This document shows, piece by piece, positions 17,440 through 25,989 of a stretch of 64,000 nucleotides of DNA. Position 1 is the stretch's first letter. Each line of letters begins with the position of its first letter. Made by a program: the position numbers and the translations under genes. The notes beneath the pieces were generated by a model. It searched no databases and was not told the DNA's origin. It worked only from the letters and a program-made list of their open reading frames with translations. This stretch comes from Bosea sp. 124 (GTDB lineage: Bacteria > Pseudomonadota > Alphaproteobacteria > Rhizobiales > Beijerinckiaceae), in the NCBI RefSeq assembly GCF_003046175.1, contig NZ_PZZM01000001.1, forward strand, positions 2,621,001 through 2,685,000, in the 5' to 3' direction.

Positions 17440-18764
17440 CCGCGAACCTTTTCGCCAAGCGGTTTCGTCCACCACGGCGCCGGATCGACCGAGACACCGT
17501 CTTTTCTGAACTCGATATACAGAACCGGCTGTCCGGTTCCCGAACCCACGGTCGTCGCCGCAGCTTCCGACGTTTCGCCCATAATCGCAACCGGTTCCCC
17601 CGCGAGGACGAACTGGTTCAGCGCGACGTCGATCCGCTGCATGCCGGCAAGCAACATATAGTACCCCCCGCCGGCATTCAGGATCAAGAGTTGCCCGAAT
17701 GAGCGGAACGGCCCGGCATAAACCACCCAAGCGTCGGAAGGCGCCGAAACTAGGGCATTGGGGCGCGTCTCCAGAGAAATTCCGCGCGTTGTGCCGCCGG
17801 CGCCGTCGGAATCGCCAAAACCACGCAATTGTGAACCGGCTACGGGCAGCGGAAGCAGGCCCCGGGCCTCGGCGAAGGCGATTTTTGGGCTGAGCCGGGC
17901 CGGGTCCTTGAAGGCCAGCGCCGCCATGCGCTGGCGCTGTTCGCGAGTCTCGGCCTCCAGTGCCTGGCGTGCCGCATCCGCGGCGCGGTTGGCGACGGAG
18001 ATTTCCTTTTCCATGCGCTCGACGAAATCGCGCAGGCTGCGGGCCTGAGCCGCGAGGTCGTTGTCCTGCCGACGTTGGACCTCGGCGTCCCCGCTCGCGC
18101 TGGCTTCACGCAACTGCCTGGCCTCGACCAGCGACGCTAGACGCTGGCGCTCGACCGCGAGCTGTTCCATTTCCGCCGAGAGGGCCTTGCGCTCCTCGCC
18201 GATGCCCTCGCGGAGCCGGACGAGTTCGCCGAGATCAGTGCCGAGAACCTCGATCTCCTGGCGCAGATCCGGCACCACCGCGCCGAGCAGCATCGAGGCC
18301 CGCACCGCTTCGAGGATGTCCTCAGGGCGCACCAGCACGGCCGGCGGCGGGCGCCGGCCGATGCGCTGGAGCGCGGCCAGGACCTCGGCGATCAGGCCGC
18401 GCCGGCCTTCCAGCGAACGACGGATCGCGGCCTCGCTCGATTGCAGAAGCGCGAGGCGGCGTTCGAGCGCGCTGACACGCTGTTCGGCGCCTTGCGTCCG
18501 GGCGGTCGTGTTGAGCAGGGCCTTGTTGAGGGCAGCGCGGTCGGCCCGGATCGAGGCGATCTCGGCCTCGAGCTTCGCGCGTGCCTCGGCATTGCCGGCG
18601 AGCCGCTGCTCGATCGCCTTCAACTCGGCCTCGCGGACCTGCTTCTCGACGAGCTTCTGCATCGCCTCGCGGGAGAGGGCGTCGGGATCGGGAATCTGGG
18701 GCTGGGCGGCGGCGGGCGATCCCATGCCCATCAAGACGGCAAACGCCAGCAAGCACGCGCGCAC
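17436..18764 (-). CDS. EnvC-like murein hydrolase activator (M23/LytM domain)
   Basis: This is an exported protein of about 442 residues that should act at the periplasmic face of the divisome or cell wall. After a signal sequence (AFAVLMGMGSPAAAQ) comes a long coiled coil of heptad-rich charged helices (about residues 25-260). A C-terminal LytM-type domain follows (VVYAGPFRSFGQLLILNAGGGYYMLL in parts). The metal-binding His positions of active LytM enzymes are missing, so it is probably an activator of an amidase, as EnvC is. I take the GTG at 18762-18764 as start. The longer frame to 18941 would translate an inverted-repeat element with no homology. It overlaps ctpA by ATGA. Confidence 0.88.
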   Translation of the reverse strand: MRACLLAFAVLMGMGSPAAAQPQIPDPDALSREAMQKLVEKQVREAELKAIEQRLAGNAEARAKLEAEIASIRADRAALNKALLNTTARTQGAEQRVSALERRLALLQSSEAAIRRSLEGRRGLIAEVLAALQRIGRRPPPAVLVRPEDILEAVRASMLLGAVVPDLRQEIEVLGTDLGELVRLREGIGEERKALSAEMEQLAVERQRLASLVEARQLREASASGDAEVQRRQDNDLAAQARSLRDFVERMEKEISVANRAADAARQALEAETREQRQRMAALAFKDPARLSPKIAFAEARGLLPLPVAGSQLRGFGDSDGAGGTTRGISLETRPNALVSAPSDAWVVYAGPFRSFGQLLILNAGGGYYMLLAGMQRIDVALNQFVLAGEPVAIMGETSEAAATTVGSGTGQPVLYIEFRKDGVSVDPAPWWTKPLGEKVRG

Positions 18765-18896
18765 TCCCTCCCCCCGCTTGCAGTGGGGAGGGCTAGGGTG
18801 GGGGGCAGTGCTGCTCGGCGCGACGATCGAAGACAGAGCTGTGGCTTTCCAACCCCCCATCCCTAGCCCTTCCCCACCGCAAGCGGGGGGAAGAGG
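18765..18896. repeat. Inverted repeat element with about 36-base arms upstream of the envC-like gene
   Basis: One arm runs 18765-18806 and its inverted copy runs 18851-18896, separated by about 44 bases. Each arm itself contains CCCCCCGCTTGC..GTGGGGA.GGGCTAGGG and can fold back. The arms differ at only a few positions. The element abuts the probable GTG start of the envC-like gene, so its G-rich strand supplies the purine stretch just before that start. Repeats of this design are dispersed in rhizobial genomes; this placement may come from insertion. Confidence 0.75.
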
Positions 18897-18937
18897 ACAA
18901 GGCGCGGCATCAGGGCGAATCAGGGGCCGGAAAAGGC

Positions 18938-19417
18938 TCATGCGCGATGATAGGGGTGTCCGGTCAGGATCGTCATCGTCCGGTAGAGTTGTTCGAGAAC
19001 CAGGACCCGAACCAGTTGATGCGGGATGGTCAGCGCACCGAAGGCGAGAGTCAGCCCGGCGGCATCGCGGATCTCGTCGGCGAGGCCATCGGCACCGCCG
19101 ATGACGAAGCTGGCGGAGGCCGTTCCGGCATCACGCGCCTCGGCGATGCGTGCGGCGAAGGCGTCGCTGGCCTGGCTCCTGCCGCGTTCATCGAGCGCGA
19201 TCACCAGCCCGGGCGACAGCCGCGCGGTGATCGCGGCGGCTTCGTCGCGCTTGCGTTCGTCTGGCCGGCGGCCGCGGCTTTCAGGAAGTTCGACGATCTC
19301 CGGCCCGGCCAGGCCCAGTCCGCGCCCCAGCGTGGCGGCGCGCTCGCGGTAGCGCTCGCAGAGTTCGCGTTCCGGCCCGTCCTTGAGACGGCCGACGGCG
19401 ATCAGGGCGAGGCGCAT
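18938..19417 (-). CDS. rlmH: 23S rRNA pseudouridine-1915 N3-methyltransferase
   Basis: This is a SPOUT-class methyltransferase acting on helix 69 of the 50S subunit in 70S ribosomes. At 159 residues it is the usual length. It begins MRLALIAVGRLKDGPE, and the SAM-knot region carries VIALDERG, FVIGGADGL and the C-terminal RVLVLEQLYRTMTILTGHPYHRA in parts, all diagnostic of RlmH. It lies 16 bases downstream of rsfS on the minus strand, the common rsfS-rlmH pairing. Confidence 0.97.
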   Translation of the reverse strand: MRLALIAVGRLKDGPERELCERYRERAATLGRGLGLAGPEIVELPESRGRRPDERKRDEAAAITARLSPGLVIALDERGRSQASDAFAARIAEARDAGTASASFVIGGADGLADEIRDAAGLTLAFGALTIPHQLVRVLVLEQLYRTMTILTGHPYHRA

Positions 19418-19433
19418 CCCGCGTGTCCGGCCG

Positions 19434-19844
19434 TCAGCTGACCAGGCGCTCGTTGGGCCTGTCGGCCCCCCACATCTTCTCGAGATTGTAGAACTGGCGC
19501 ACTTCCGGGCGGAAGACGTGGACGATGATGTCGCCGGTGTCGATCAGCACCCAATCGCAGGCGGGCATGCCCTCGACCTTCGGCGAAGGCAGGCCCGAGG
19601 CCTTGAGGCCCTCGACCAGGCTGTCGGCGATCGAGGCGACATGACGGTTCACGCGGCCCGAGGCGATGATCATCGCATCCGCCAGCGAGGTCTTGCCGAC
19701 GAGGTCGATGACGGTGACGTCCTCGGCCTTCATGTCTTCGAGAATGCTCAGTGCGAGGGCGATGCTGTCGGCGGAAGGGTTTTCCGAAACAGCGGCCTGG
19801 GGAAGCGGTGCGGGCTCGGCTTCGCCACGGGTTGAAGGGGTCAG
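19434..19844 (-). CDS. rsfS: Ribosomal silencing factor (probable CTG start)
   Basis: RsfS binds uL14 and keeps 50S from joining 30S under starvation. The core KAEDVTVIDLVGKTSLADAM and GDWVLID-like segment are intact. The first in-frame ATG (19733) would drop the conserved N-terminal helix (ADSIALALSILEDM). Between the upstream in-frame stop near 19872 and that ATG there is no ATG, GTG or TTG. A CTG at 19842-19844 is preceded by GAGG at eight-base spacing, so I place the start there, giving 136 residues. It is followed closely by rlmH. A good sigma-70 promoter lies just upstream at 19890-19918. Confidence 0.9.
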   Translation of the reverse strand: MTPSTRGEAEPAPLPQAAVSENPSADSIALALSILEDMKAEDVTVIDLVGKTSLADAMIIASGRVNRHVASIADSLVEGLKASGLPSPKVEGMPACDWVLIDTGDIIVHVFRPEVRQFYNLEKMWGADRPNERLVS

Positions 19845-19889
19845 CTTCGTATCCTCACATGTTCGACGCGCTCACGGCGCGACCGATTA

Positions 19890-19918
19890 AAAATACGCCG
19901 GATCGGCCCAAATTTCAA
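19890..19918 (-). promoter_or_regulatory. Sigma-70 promoter for rsfS-rlmH
   Basis: Read on the minus strand, TTGAAA (19918-19913) and TATTTT (19895-19890) are separated by exactly 17 bases. It overlaps the last codon of nadD and lies about 46 bases upstream of the probable CTG start of rsfS. This gives the ribosome-factor genes a promoter independent of proBA-nadD. Confidence 0.62.
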
Positions 19919-20562
19919 TCGTGTTCGGCCTGTTCGCGCAACATCGTCGAAGACAGTTCCGAGCGGCGGCCGTGCAGGAAGATCCAGGCCGGCGGCTTCG
20001 TGAGGGCGAGCGCCGCTCCCTGGCTCTCCGAAATCCGCCAGCGCGACAGCCAGTTGGCAGCGGGCGAGGCGACGGAGCTGTGGGTCGATCCGGGGCGGTC
20101 GATCACCGCGATCGGCATCATCCGGGCGATGGCGCGCCACTCGTTCCAGCGATGGAAATTGGCGAGATTGTCCGACCCCATGATCCAGACGAAGTTCACG
20201 CCGGGGCAACGCCGCTTCAGCGCCCGCAGCGTGTCCGCCGTGTAGCGGGTGCGCAGCATCGCCTCGATGCCGGTGACATGAATGCGCGAATGGTCGGCGA
20301 GCTTGCGGCCGAAGCGGATGCGCTCGGCCAGGGAGGGCAGGGCGGTGTTGTCCTTCAGCGGGTTGCCGGGCGTGACCAGCCACCAGACCCGGTCGAGCTG
20401 AAGCCGGCGGAGCGCCGTGAGGCTGGCCATGCGGTGGCCGTCATGGGCCGGATTGAACGTGCCGCCGAACAGGCCGATGCGGAGGCCGGGCGCATGCGGC
20501 GGCAGCCGCAGATGTTCCGTCGCCACGGTGGGAGTGCGCGTCGCCGCGGGATCATGGGTCAC
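19915..20562 (-). CDS. nadD: Nicotinate-nucleotide adenylyltransferase
   Basis: It adenylates nicotinate mononucleotide to deamido-NAD in NAD synthesis. The 215-residue protein has the nucleotidyltransferase motif [15 protein letters not shown] (residues about 30-44) and the C-terminal SSTMLR motif. [13 protein letters not shown] and the basic KRRCPG stretch also fit NadD. The start ATG overlaps the proA stop (ATGA), so it is co-translated with the proline genes, a frequent alphaproteobacterial order. Confidence 0.96.
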   Translation of the reverse strand: MTHDPAATRTPTVATEHLRLPPHAPGLRIGLFGGTFNPAHDGHRMASLTALRRLQLDRVWWLVTPGNPLKDNTALPSLAERIRFGRKLADHSRIHVTGIEAMLRTRYTADTLRALKRRCPGVNFVWIMGSDNLANFHRWNEWRAIARMMPIAVIDRPGSTHSSVASPAANWLSRWRISESQGAALALTKPPAWIFLHGRRSELSSTMLREQAEHD

Positions 20563-21923
20563 GGTCTGATCTGGCCGCTGCCATGGACACGGTACTTGAA
20601 CGAGCAGAGCTGCTCGACGCCGACCGGGCCGCGTGCGTGCATCCGGCCGGTGGCGATGCCGATCTCGGCGCCGAAGCCGAATTCGCCGCCATCGGCGAAC
20701 TGGGTCGAGGCGTTGTGCAACACGATCGCCGAATCGACCTCGGCGAGGAAGCGCGCGGCGGCGGCCTCGTCTGCGGTGACGATCGCGTCCGTATGGTGCG
20801 AGCCATGGCGCTCGACATGGTCGATCGCGGCATCGAGCCCGGAGACGACCTTCACCGCGATGATGCGGTCGAGATACTCCGTCGCCCAGTCCTCCTCGGT
20901 CGCCGGCGTCACGCGGGCGTCGACCGCCCGGGTGCCGTCATCGCCGCGCACGGCGCAGCCCGCGTCGAGCAGGGCCGTGACCAGCGGGCGCAGATGGGTT
21001 GCAGCACAGGCCCGGTCGACCAGCAGCGTCTCGGCCGAGCCGCAGACGCCGGTGCGCCGGAGCTTCGCGTTGAGCAGGATCTCGCGGGCCATGGCGAGGT
21101 CGGCGCCGGCATGGACATAGACATGACAGTTGCCGTCGAGATGGGCGAAGACGGGCACGCGGGCATCGCTTTGAACGCGCGCGACCAGGCTCTTGCCGCC
21201 GCGCGGCACGACGACGTCGACCGAGCCGTCGAGCCCTTTCAGGATTTCGCCGACGGCGGCACGGTCCCGCGTCGGGACGAGCTGGATCGCATCGCCCGGA
21301 AGTCCGGCGCTCTCCAGACCTTCGCGCAAGGCGGTAGCGATCTCGGTCGCGGTGCGGAAGCTGTCCGATCCGGCGCGCAGGATCGCAGCATTGCCGCTTT
21401 TCAGGCAGAGTGCGCCAGCGTCGGCCGTCACGTTCGGGCGGCTTTCGAAGATCACCGCGATGACGCCGAGCGGTGTCGCGACGCGCTCGAAGCGCAGGCC
21501 GTTGGGCTGGGTCCAGGATGCCAGGACACGCCCCACCGGATCCGGCAGGGCGGCGACGCCGGCGACCGCCTCCGCCACATCTTCCAGGCGCGCGGCGTCG
21601 AGCAAGAGCCGGTCGATGAAGGCGGCGTTATGGCCAGCGGCGCGCGCCTCGGCCAGGTCCTGCGCATTGGCGGCGAGGATCGGCGCGGCGCGGGCGCGGA
21701 GCGCTGCCGCCATGGCCTGCAATGCGGCGTTGCGCCGAGCTTCCGGAGCGAGCGCGACCAGCCGCGCGGCGGCGCGGGCACGCCGACCGAGTGCCTGCAT
21801 CTGCGTGGCGACGTCGCGAAGCGCAGCGCCCTCGCGAGCCATCTGGTCCACGCGAGCCTCGCCGCCGATCGAGACCATGCGGAGCGCGCTTTCGCTCGTC
21901 ATTTCCACCCTGCCAAACGCCAT
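20559..21923 (-). CDS. proA: Glutamate-5-semialdehyde dehydrogenase (gamma-glutamyl phosphate reductase)
   Basis: This is the second step of proline synthesis, reducing gamma-glutamyl phosphate with NADPH. It has an aldehyde-dehydrogenase fold with [16 protein letters not shown], the VVPRGGKSL segment and the catalytic cysteine region [14 protein letters not shown]. The C-terminal [18 protein letters not shown] is typical of ProA. The 454-residue frame is some 30 residues longer than the family norm; Met8, Met16 or Met28 ([10 protein letters not shown]) are possible true starts. It sits 12 bases downstream of proB and overlaps nadD. Confidence 0.96.
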   Translation of the reverse strand: MAFGRVEMTSESALRMVSIGGEARVDQMAREGAALRDVATQMQALGRRARAAARLVALAPEARRNAALQAMAAALRARAAPILAANAQDLAEARAAGHNAAFIDRLLLDAARLEDVAEAVAGVAALPDPVGRVLASWTQPNGLRFERVATPLGVIAVIFESRPNVTADAGALCLKSGNAAILRAGSDSFRTATEIATALREGLESAGLPGDAIQLVPTRDRAAVGEILKGLDGSVDVVVPRGGKSLVARVQSDARVPVFAHLDGNCHVYVHAGADLAMAREILLNAKLRRTGVCGSAETLLVDRACAATHLRPLVTALLDAGCAVRGDDGTRAVDARVTPATEEDWATEYLDRIIAVKVVSGLDAAIDHVERHGSHHTDAIVTADEAAAARFLAEVDSAIVLHNASTQFADGGEFGFGAEIGIATGRMHARGPVGVEQLCSFKYRVHGSGQIRP

Positions 21924-21935
21924 TGCCCTGCAACC

Positions 21936-23060
21936 TTAGCCGACGCCGAGCGCCATGTCGTCCCGATGGATCATCTCGGCGCGGCCGGGATAGCCCAGGA
22001 TCGCCTCGATGTCGCGGGAGGCCTTGCCGAGGACCAGCGCGGCCTCGGCCGCATCATAGGCGACGAGCCCGCGGCCGAGGACACGGCCTTCGGAATCGCG
22101 GATCAGCACGGCGTCGCCGCGGGCGAAGTCGCCCTCGATGCGGCTGACGCCGACCGGGAGGAGGCTCGCACCACCACGCAGCGCGCGGGCCGCGCCGACA
22201 TCGACATGCAGCGCGCCGCGCGGCTCGAGCGAGCCGGCGATCCAGGTCTTGCGCGCGGTCGCTGGCGTGGAGGCGGTGAGGAACCAGGTGCAGCGTGCGC
22301 CGGCGGCGATGGCGCCGAGCGGGTTCTTGGGCCGTCCGTCGGCGATCAGCATATGCGTGCCACCGCTGGCTGCGATCTTGCCGGCCTCGATCTTGGTACG
22401 CATGCCACCGCGCGAGAGTTCGGAGGCCGCGCCGCCGGCCATCGCGTCGATTTCGGGTGTGATGCGCTCGACCAGCGGAATGTGCCGCGCCGCCGGGTCG
22501 CGGGCGGGCGGGGCGGTGTAGAGCCCGTCCACGTCGGAGAACAGCACCAGCAGATCCGCGCCGGCCATGGTGGCGACGCGGGCGGCGAGCCTGTCGTTGT
22601 CGCCGTAGCGGATCTCGCTGGTCGCGACGGTGTCGTTCTCGTTGATCACGGGCACGGCACGCAGATCGAGCAGGCGGCCGAGCGTGGCGCGCGCGTTGAG
22701 ATAGCGCCGGCGCTCCTCGGTGTCCGCGAGCGTCAGCAGGATCTGGCCGGCGGTCAGGCCATGATGGCCGAGCGCCTCCGCCCAGGTCCGCGCCAGGGCG
22801 ATCTGGCCGACGGCGGCGGCCGCCTGGCTTTCCTCGAGGCGCAGCGGGCCCGAGGGCAGGCCCAGCACGGTGCGCCCGAGTGCGATCGCGCCCGAGGAGA
22901 CGACGAGGACATCGGCGCCGCGCTGGTGCAGCTCGGCGAGGTCCTCGGCAAGCGCCGCGAGCCAGGCCTGACGCAGGCGCCCGCGGGCGCGGTCGACGAG
23001 GAGGCTCGAGCCGACCTTGACCACGATGCGGCGGAACTGGTTCAGCGACGGCGTGTGCAC
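21936..23060 (-). CDS. proB: Glutamate 5-kinase
   Basis: This is the first step of proline synthesis, phosphorylating glutamate. The amino-acid kinase domain begins [13 protein letters not shown]. It includes [30 protein letters not shown] (in two parts) and [17 protein letters not shown] domain follows from about residue 275 ([20 protein letters not shown]). I use the GTG at 23058-23060, giving 374 residues, the usual size. The longer ATG frame to 23165 adds about 35 residues with no homology. No clear ribosome site is seen for either. Confidence 0.95.
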   Translation of the reverse strand: MHTPSLNQFRRIVVKVGSSLLVDRARGRLRQAWLAALAEDLAELHQRGADVLVVSSGAIALGRTVLGLPSGPLRLEESQAAAAVGQIALARTWAEALGHHGLTAGQILLTLADTEERRRYLNARATLGRLLDLRAVPVINENDTVATSEIRYGDNDRLAARVATMAGADLLVLFSDVDGLYTAPPARDPAARHIPLVERITPEIDAMAGGAASELSRGGMRTKIEAGKIAASGGTHMLIADGRPKNPLGAIAAGARCTWFLTASTPATARKTWIAGSLEPRGALHVDVGAARALRGGASLLPVGVSRIEGDFARGDAVLIRDSEGRVLGRGLVAYDAAEAALVLGKASRDIEAILGYPGRAEMIHRDDMALGVG

Positions 23061-23181
23061 GGGGAGGAACCGGACGGGGTTACGACAGCTTGACGCCTGC
23101 CTGTTGGCGAAAAGCGCGCCATTGTAAAGCGTCTGGACCGGGAGGCGGTCGCGCGACCAGCGCATTCACGCGACAGTTGCA

Positions 23182-23210
23182 TTGACAATGAGGTTTCAAG
23201 CGCCCATATG
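23182..23210 (+). promoter_or_regulatory. Sigma-70 promoter for cspA
   Basis: TTGACA at 23182-23187 is followed after 17 bases by CATATG at 23205-23210. The start point would be near 23217, leaving a 5' leader of about 130 bases before the cspA ATG. A leader of that length is usual for cold-shock genes, where it acts as an RNA thermometer-like region. Confidence 0.55.
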
Positions 23211-23348
23211 ACGCTGGTCGATATTTAGGCCGAACGACGTGGCCCCGCGCATGAGAATGCGCTTGCTGACGACCTTCCCGCTCAAATTCGAAAAACGGCG
23301 CGCGGACTCCTTCGCGTGCCTCACAACAATACCGTGAAAGGGTTCGTC

Positions 23349-23558
23349 ATGAGCGCCGGTACAGTCAAGTGGTTCAATTCGACCAAGGGTTTCGGTTTCA
23401 TTCAGCCGGATGATGGTGGTCAGGACGTGTTCGTCCACATCAGCGCCGTCGAGCGTGCAGGCATGCGCGATCTCCGTGAAGGTCAGAAGATCTCCTACGA
23501 GCTCACGCAGGACAAGCGTTCTGGCAAGATGTCGGCCGACCAGCTTCGCGCCGAGTGA
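23349..23558 (+). CDS. cspA: Cold-shock domain protein
   Basis: This is a 69-residue single cold-shock domain that binds single-stranded RNA or DNA and melts RNA structure. RNP1 (KGFGFIQ) and RNP2 (VFVHIS) are intact, and it begins [19 protein letters not shown] place the start at 23349, after AAGGG with seven-base spacing, not at the upstream 23316 ATG. It is followed 150 bases later by rpsU on the same strand. The numbering within the csp family is uncertain. Confidence 0.95.
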   Translation: MSAGTVKWFNSTKGFGFIQPDDGGQDVFVHISAVERAGMRDLREGQKISYELTQDKRSGKMSADQLRAE

Positions 23559-23653
23559 GACGACGGCCGCTTCGGCGGGCATTGAGATCAGGCAGGGCGA
23601 CCACGGATGTACTGGCGCCCGCCATTTCCAAGCCCCGATGATGCGGCATGACG

Positions 23654-23683
23654 AAGGGTCGGGGACCATGCCCGGCCCTTTTT
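23654..23683 (+). terminator. Intrinsic terminator / possible rpsU attenuator
   Basis: AAGGGTCGGG pairs with CCCGGCCCTT around a seven-base loop (gaccatg), and five T follow at 23679-23683. It ends about 17 bases before the rpsU ribosome site (AGGAGAG). It can end the cspA message, or, if rpsU is read from the cspA promoter, act as an attenuator or cold-sensitive switch. I see no separate promoter between it and rpsU. Confidence 0.7.
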
Positions 23684-23709
23684 CCATCCTCCAACCGCAG
23701 GAGAGACAG

Positions 23710-23973
23710 ATGCAGGTTCTCGTTCGCGACAACAATGTCGACCAGGCCCTTCGGGTCCTGAAGAAGAAGATGCAGCGCGAAGGCGTCTTCCGCGAGATGA
23801 AGCGCCGTTCGGCCTATGAGAAGCCGTCCGAGAAGCGCGTCCGCGAGAAGGCCGATGCCATCCGCCGCGCCCGCAAGGTCGCCCGCAAGCAGATGCAGCG
23901 CGAGGGCCTGATCGCCGCGCCGAAGCCGAAGCCGAGGCCGGTACGCGCTGGAAGCGCACCTGCGCCGCGCTGA
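23710..23973 (+). CDS. rpsU: 30S ribosomal protein S21 (bS21)
   Basis: This small basic ribosomal protein helps mRNA docking at the anti-Shine-Dalgarno end of 16S rRNA. The 87-residue sequence starts [25 protein letters not shown], the S21 signature read in two parts, and continues [17 protein letters not shown]. The C-terminal tail is extended with Lys/Pro-rich residues ([12 protein letters not shown]), as in other alphaproteobacteria. It has a strong AGGAGAG ribosome site. Its position right after cspA links it to cold adaptation. Confidence 0.97.
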   Translation: MQVLVRDNNVDQALRVLKKKMQREGVFREMKRRSAYEKPSEKRVREKADAIRRARKVARKQMQREGLIAAPKPKPRPVRAGSAPAPR

Positions 23974-24058
23974 ATTCGATACCCTTGGGGCGCATTTTGG
24001 ATTATTGCGCCCTCGCGGGCCGGCATTGCGCCCGTGACAACCCGAGAGAAGGCTACCC

Positions 24059-24439
24059 TTGAAGAACCCGACCGACCGCAGCTTCACTGATCGTCAGGCC
24101 AATTCCGCGGCCGCCAAGAAGGCGCTCCTCGAGCGTTTCAAGGCACGGCCCGGTCCGGATGACCCGATCATGCAGCAGCGACGCGCGGAACGCGAAGCCG
24201 TCGCGGTTGCCCGCGCGGAACGCGAGGCCGAGAAGGCCGCTGCCCGCGCAGAGCAAGAGCGCCTCGCCGAAATCGAGCGCCTCCGCCTCGAAGAGGAAGA
24301 GCGCATCGCCGAGATCGCACGCGAAGTTGCACGCAAGGCCGAGCAGGCCAAGCGCGATGCAGAGCGTCCGCGCAAGGTGCTGCTCGAAGCCGTCCAGTAC
24401 GCGCAGATGCGCGCGGCCGGCAAGGGCGGCCGCCGCTAG
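24059..24439 (+). CDS. DUF6481 family protein, charged coiled coil
   Basis: This is a 126-residue, very hydrophilic protein that matches the DUF6481 pattern I know from alphaproteobacteria: an N-terminal FTDRQANSAAAKKALLERFKARP-like segment (in parts) followed by a long Glu/Arg/Ala coiled coil and a basic tail. It starts with TTG after GAAGG. There is no signal peptide or membrane helix. Function is unknown. Neighbouring rpsU/cspA suggest a ribosome- or cold-linked setting, which is only context. A hairpin after the stop (24450-24473) could end the transcript. Confidence 0.78.
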   Translation: MKNPTDRSFTDRQANSAAAKKALLERFKARPGPDDPIMQQRRAEREAVAVARAEREAEKAAARAEQERLAEIERLRLEEEERIAEIAREVARKAEQAKRDAERPRKVLLEAVQYAQMRAAGKGGRR

Positions 24440-24449
24440 ACAATTCCGA

Positions 24450-24473
24450 CGCCGGGCGCGATCGTTCCCGGCG
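24450..24473 (+). terminator. Hairpin after the DUF6481 gene
   Basis: CGCCGGG pairs with CCCGGCG around a ten-base loop, 11 bases after the stop codon. There is no T run, so it may be a Rho-assisted end or a stabilising hairpin. The rest of the gap up to 24705 holds three loose GATGTC-type repeats and nothing else I can identify. Confidence 0.4.
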
Positions 24474-24705
24474 CCGCGCTGACGGGGTTTCGCACGCACG
24501 CTCTCCTGGCGGCGGGAGGCTCGGCAGTCGACGATTCCGGTCAAGGCGGACGCTTTTCGTGGCGGGTGTCCTCTTTGTGGCAGATGTCTCTTGGCGACAG
24601 ATGTCCTGGCCGGCGTGACGGGCCTACCCTCAGGAGCCGGGTCGCTTCGGGCTGTTCGGCCCGGATCGTGAACCTGCCTTCGCTGCATATTCGGAGCGAG
24701 CCGCC

Positions 24706-25032
24706 ATGGCGACGCGAGGACTCTCCCCCGACGAGATCAAGCGTCGCGCCCAGCTCGCTTTCGACAAGGCCGATGCGCGCAAGCAGGAAGCCTCGCGCGC
24801 GATGGAAGCCGAGCAGCTCGAACGCGACGCGGTGCTCCAGAAGACGGTGCGCCTGAAGGCTCTGCGCCTCGCCAAGGAAGCGGCCGATGCCGAGACCGCG
24901 GCCATCGTCGCGGCGGAACAGGCACGGGCCAAGGCCGAGATCGCCGAGGCGAAGGCCGCCGCCAAGACGGCGAAGGCTGCGAAGAGCGCGGCGACGGTCA
25001 GGCGTGTCGCGAAGGCCAAGCCCGCCCTCTGA
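24706..25032 (+). CDS. Hypothetical charged Ala/Lys-rich protein
   Basis: This 108-residue protein is almost wholly helical and charged, with a coiled-coil centre (QLERDAVLQKTVRLKALRLAKEA in parts) and a basic Ala/Lys tail ending VAKAKPAL. The N-terminus TRGLSPDEIKRRAQLAFDKAD resembles small proteins found in Bosea-like genomes. It has a GGAGCGAG ribosome site seven bases before the ATG. I do not recognise a domain. Composition like that of the DUF6481 neighbour suggests the two are related in role. Confidence 0.6.
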   Translation: MATRGLSPDEIKRRAQLAFDKADARKQEASRAMEAEQLERDAVLQKTVRLKALRLAKEAADAETAAIVAAEQARAKAEIAEAKAAAKTAKAAKSAATVRRVAKAKPAL

Positions 25033-25205
25033 CGGGCGTCGCAAGGCTTGCGAACAACCAGGCCTCGCGATGTCGGTGCCGGGGCTGCGTCTCATGCCTC
25101 GCTTCGCCCTCGCGAAAATCCACCATAAATGACCCTGTTCAGGCGCGGCGGAGATCTCTGCTCGCGCCAAATCGCATGTTCTGATGCTCGCCATGTCACT
25201 TCCGG

Positions 25206-25233
25206 TTGACCACGGCTGGTGATGACGTATGGA
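25206..25233 (+). promoter_or_regulatory. Candidate promoter for the sigma factor operon
   Basis: TTGACC at 25206-25211 and TATGGA at 25228-25233 are 16 bases apart. A second possible -35 of ECF style, TGAACC at 25267-25272, lies closer to the gene and could mark autoregulation, but its -10 partner is not clear. The rest of 25033-25329 shows nothing definite. Confidence 0.35.
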
Positions 25234-25329
25234 AAATCGGGGCAGGCAGATTAATCTCGCCGCCGGTTGAACCTTTTCCACGCTCGCCGCGACCAACCCT
25301 TGCGAGCCGGATGTCAGGCCTCGAGGGCA

Positions 25330-25890
25330 ATGCATACGGAATCGGACGAAGAGCTCGTCAAGCGGATCGCCGGTGGCGACCGGCTCGCAATGAAGGTGCT
25401 GTTTTCGCGGCACCAGACGCGGGTTTATCGTTTCGCACTGCGCCTGACGCGCGACGAGACGATGGCGGAGGATGTGACCGGTGACGTCTTCATGGATCTC
25501 TGGCGTCAGGCCGATCGCTTCGAGGGACGTTCCTCGGTTACGACCTGGCTGCTCACGATCGCGCGCAACAAGTCCTACTCGGCCTTGCGCAAGCGCCGTG
25601 ACGCCGGCCTCGATGATGACTTCGCCGAGAGCATTGAGGACGAGGCCGACGACCCCGAGGTCGTCATGCAGAAGCAGGACAAGGGTCTCGCGATCCGGGC
25701 CTGTCTCGGCAAGCTCTCCCGTGAGCATGCCGAGGTCATCGATCTCGTCTATTATCACGAGAGTTCCGTCGAGGAGGTCGCGAAAATCGTCGGCATCCCC
25801 GAAAACACGGTCAAGACGCGGCTCTTCCATGCCCGCAAGAAGCTGGGCGAGCTGCTCAAGACAGCCGGGATCGACCGGGGCTGGCCCTGA
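25330..25890 (+). CDS. ECF-type RNA polymerase sigma factor
   Basis: This is a 186-residue sigma-70-family factor with region 2 (FSRHQTRVYRFALRL, DVTGDVFMDLWRQADRF) and region 4 (EEVAKIVGIPENTVKTRLFHARKKL). Linker residues between are acidic. I chose the ATG at 25330 (GAGGG upstream) over the in-frame ATG at 25267. It is followed 99 bases later by the anti-sigma gene and then a subtilase. The trio looks like a signalling cassette in which the membrane anti-sigma holds this factor until stress. Confidence 0.93.
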   Translation: MHTESDEELVKRIAGGDRLAMKVLFSRHQTRVYRFALRLTRDETMAEDVTGDVFMDLWRQADRFEGRSSVTTWLLTIARNKSYSALRKRRDAGLDDDFAESIEDEADDPEVVMQKQDKGLAIRACLGKLSREHAEVIDLVYYHESSVEEVAKIVGIPENTVKTRLFHARKKLGELLKTAGIDRGWP

Positions 25891-25989
25891 GCCGGGCCCG
25901 GTCCCGAACCTGGTTCTCCATGATCTGCCGATGCGTTCTTGCCATCAATCGAGCCGTCTTCACCGATCGAGCCGTTCTGGAGTTCAGTC

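Noticed and set aside
18765..18941. N-terminal extension of the EnvC-like protein
   Set aside because: It is a translation of the inverted repeat and would place the signal peptide about 60 residues inside the protein.
20583..23093. 836-codon plus-strand frame opposite proA and proB
   Set aside because: It is a shadow of two firmly identified proline genes.
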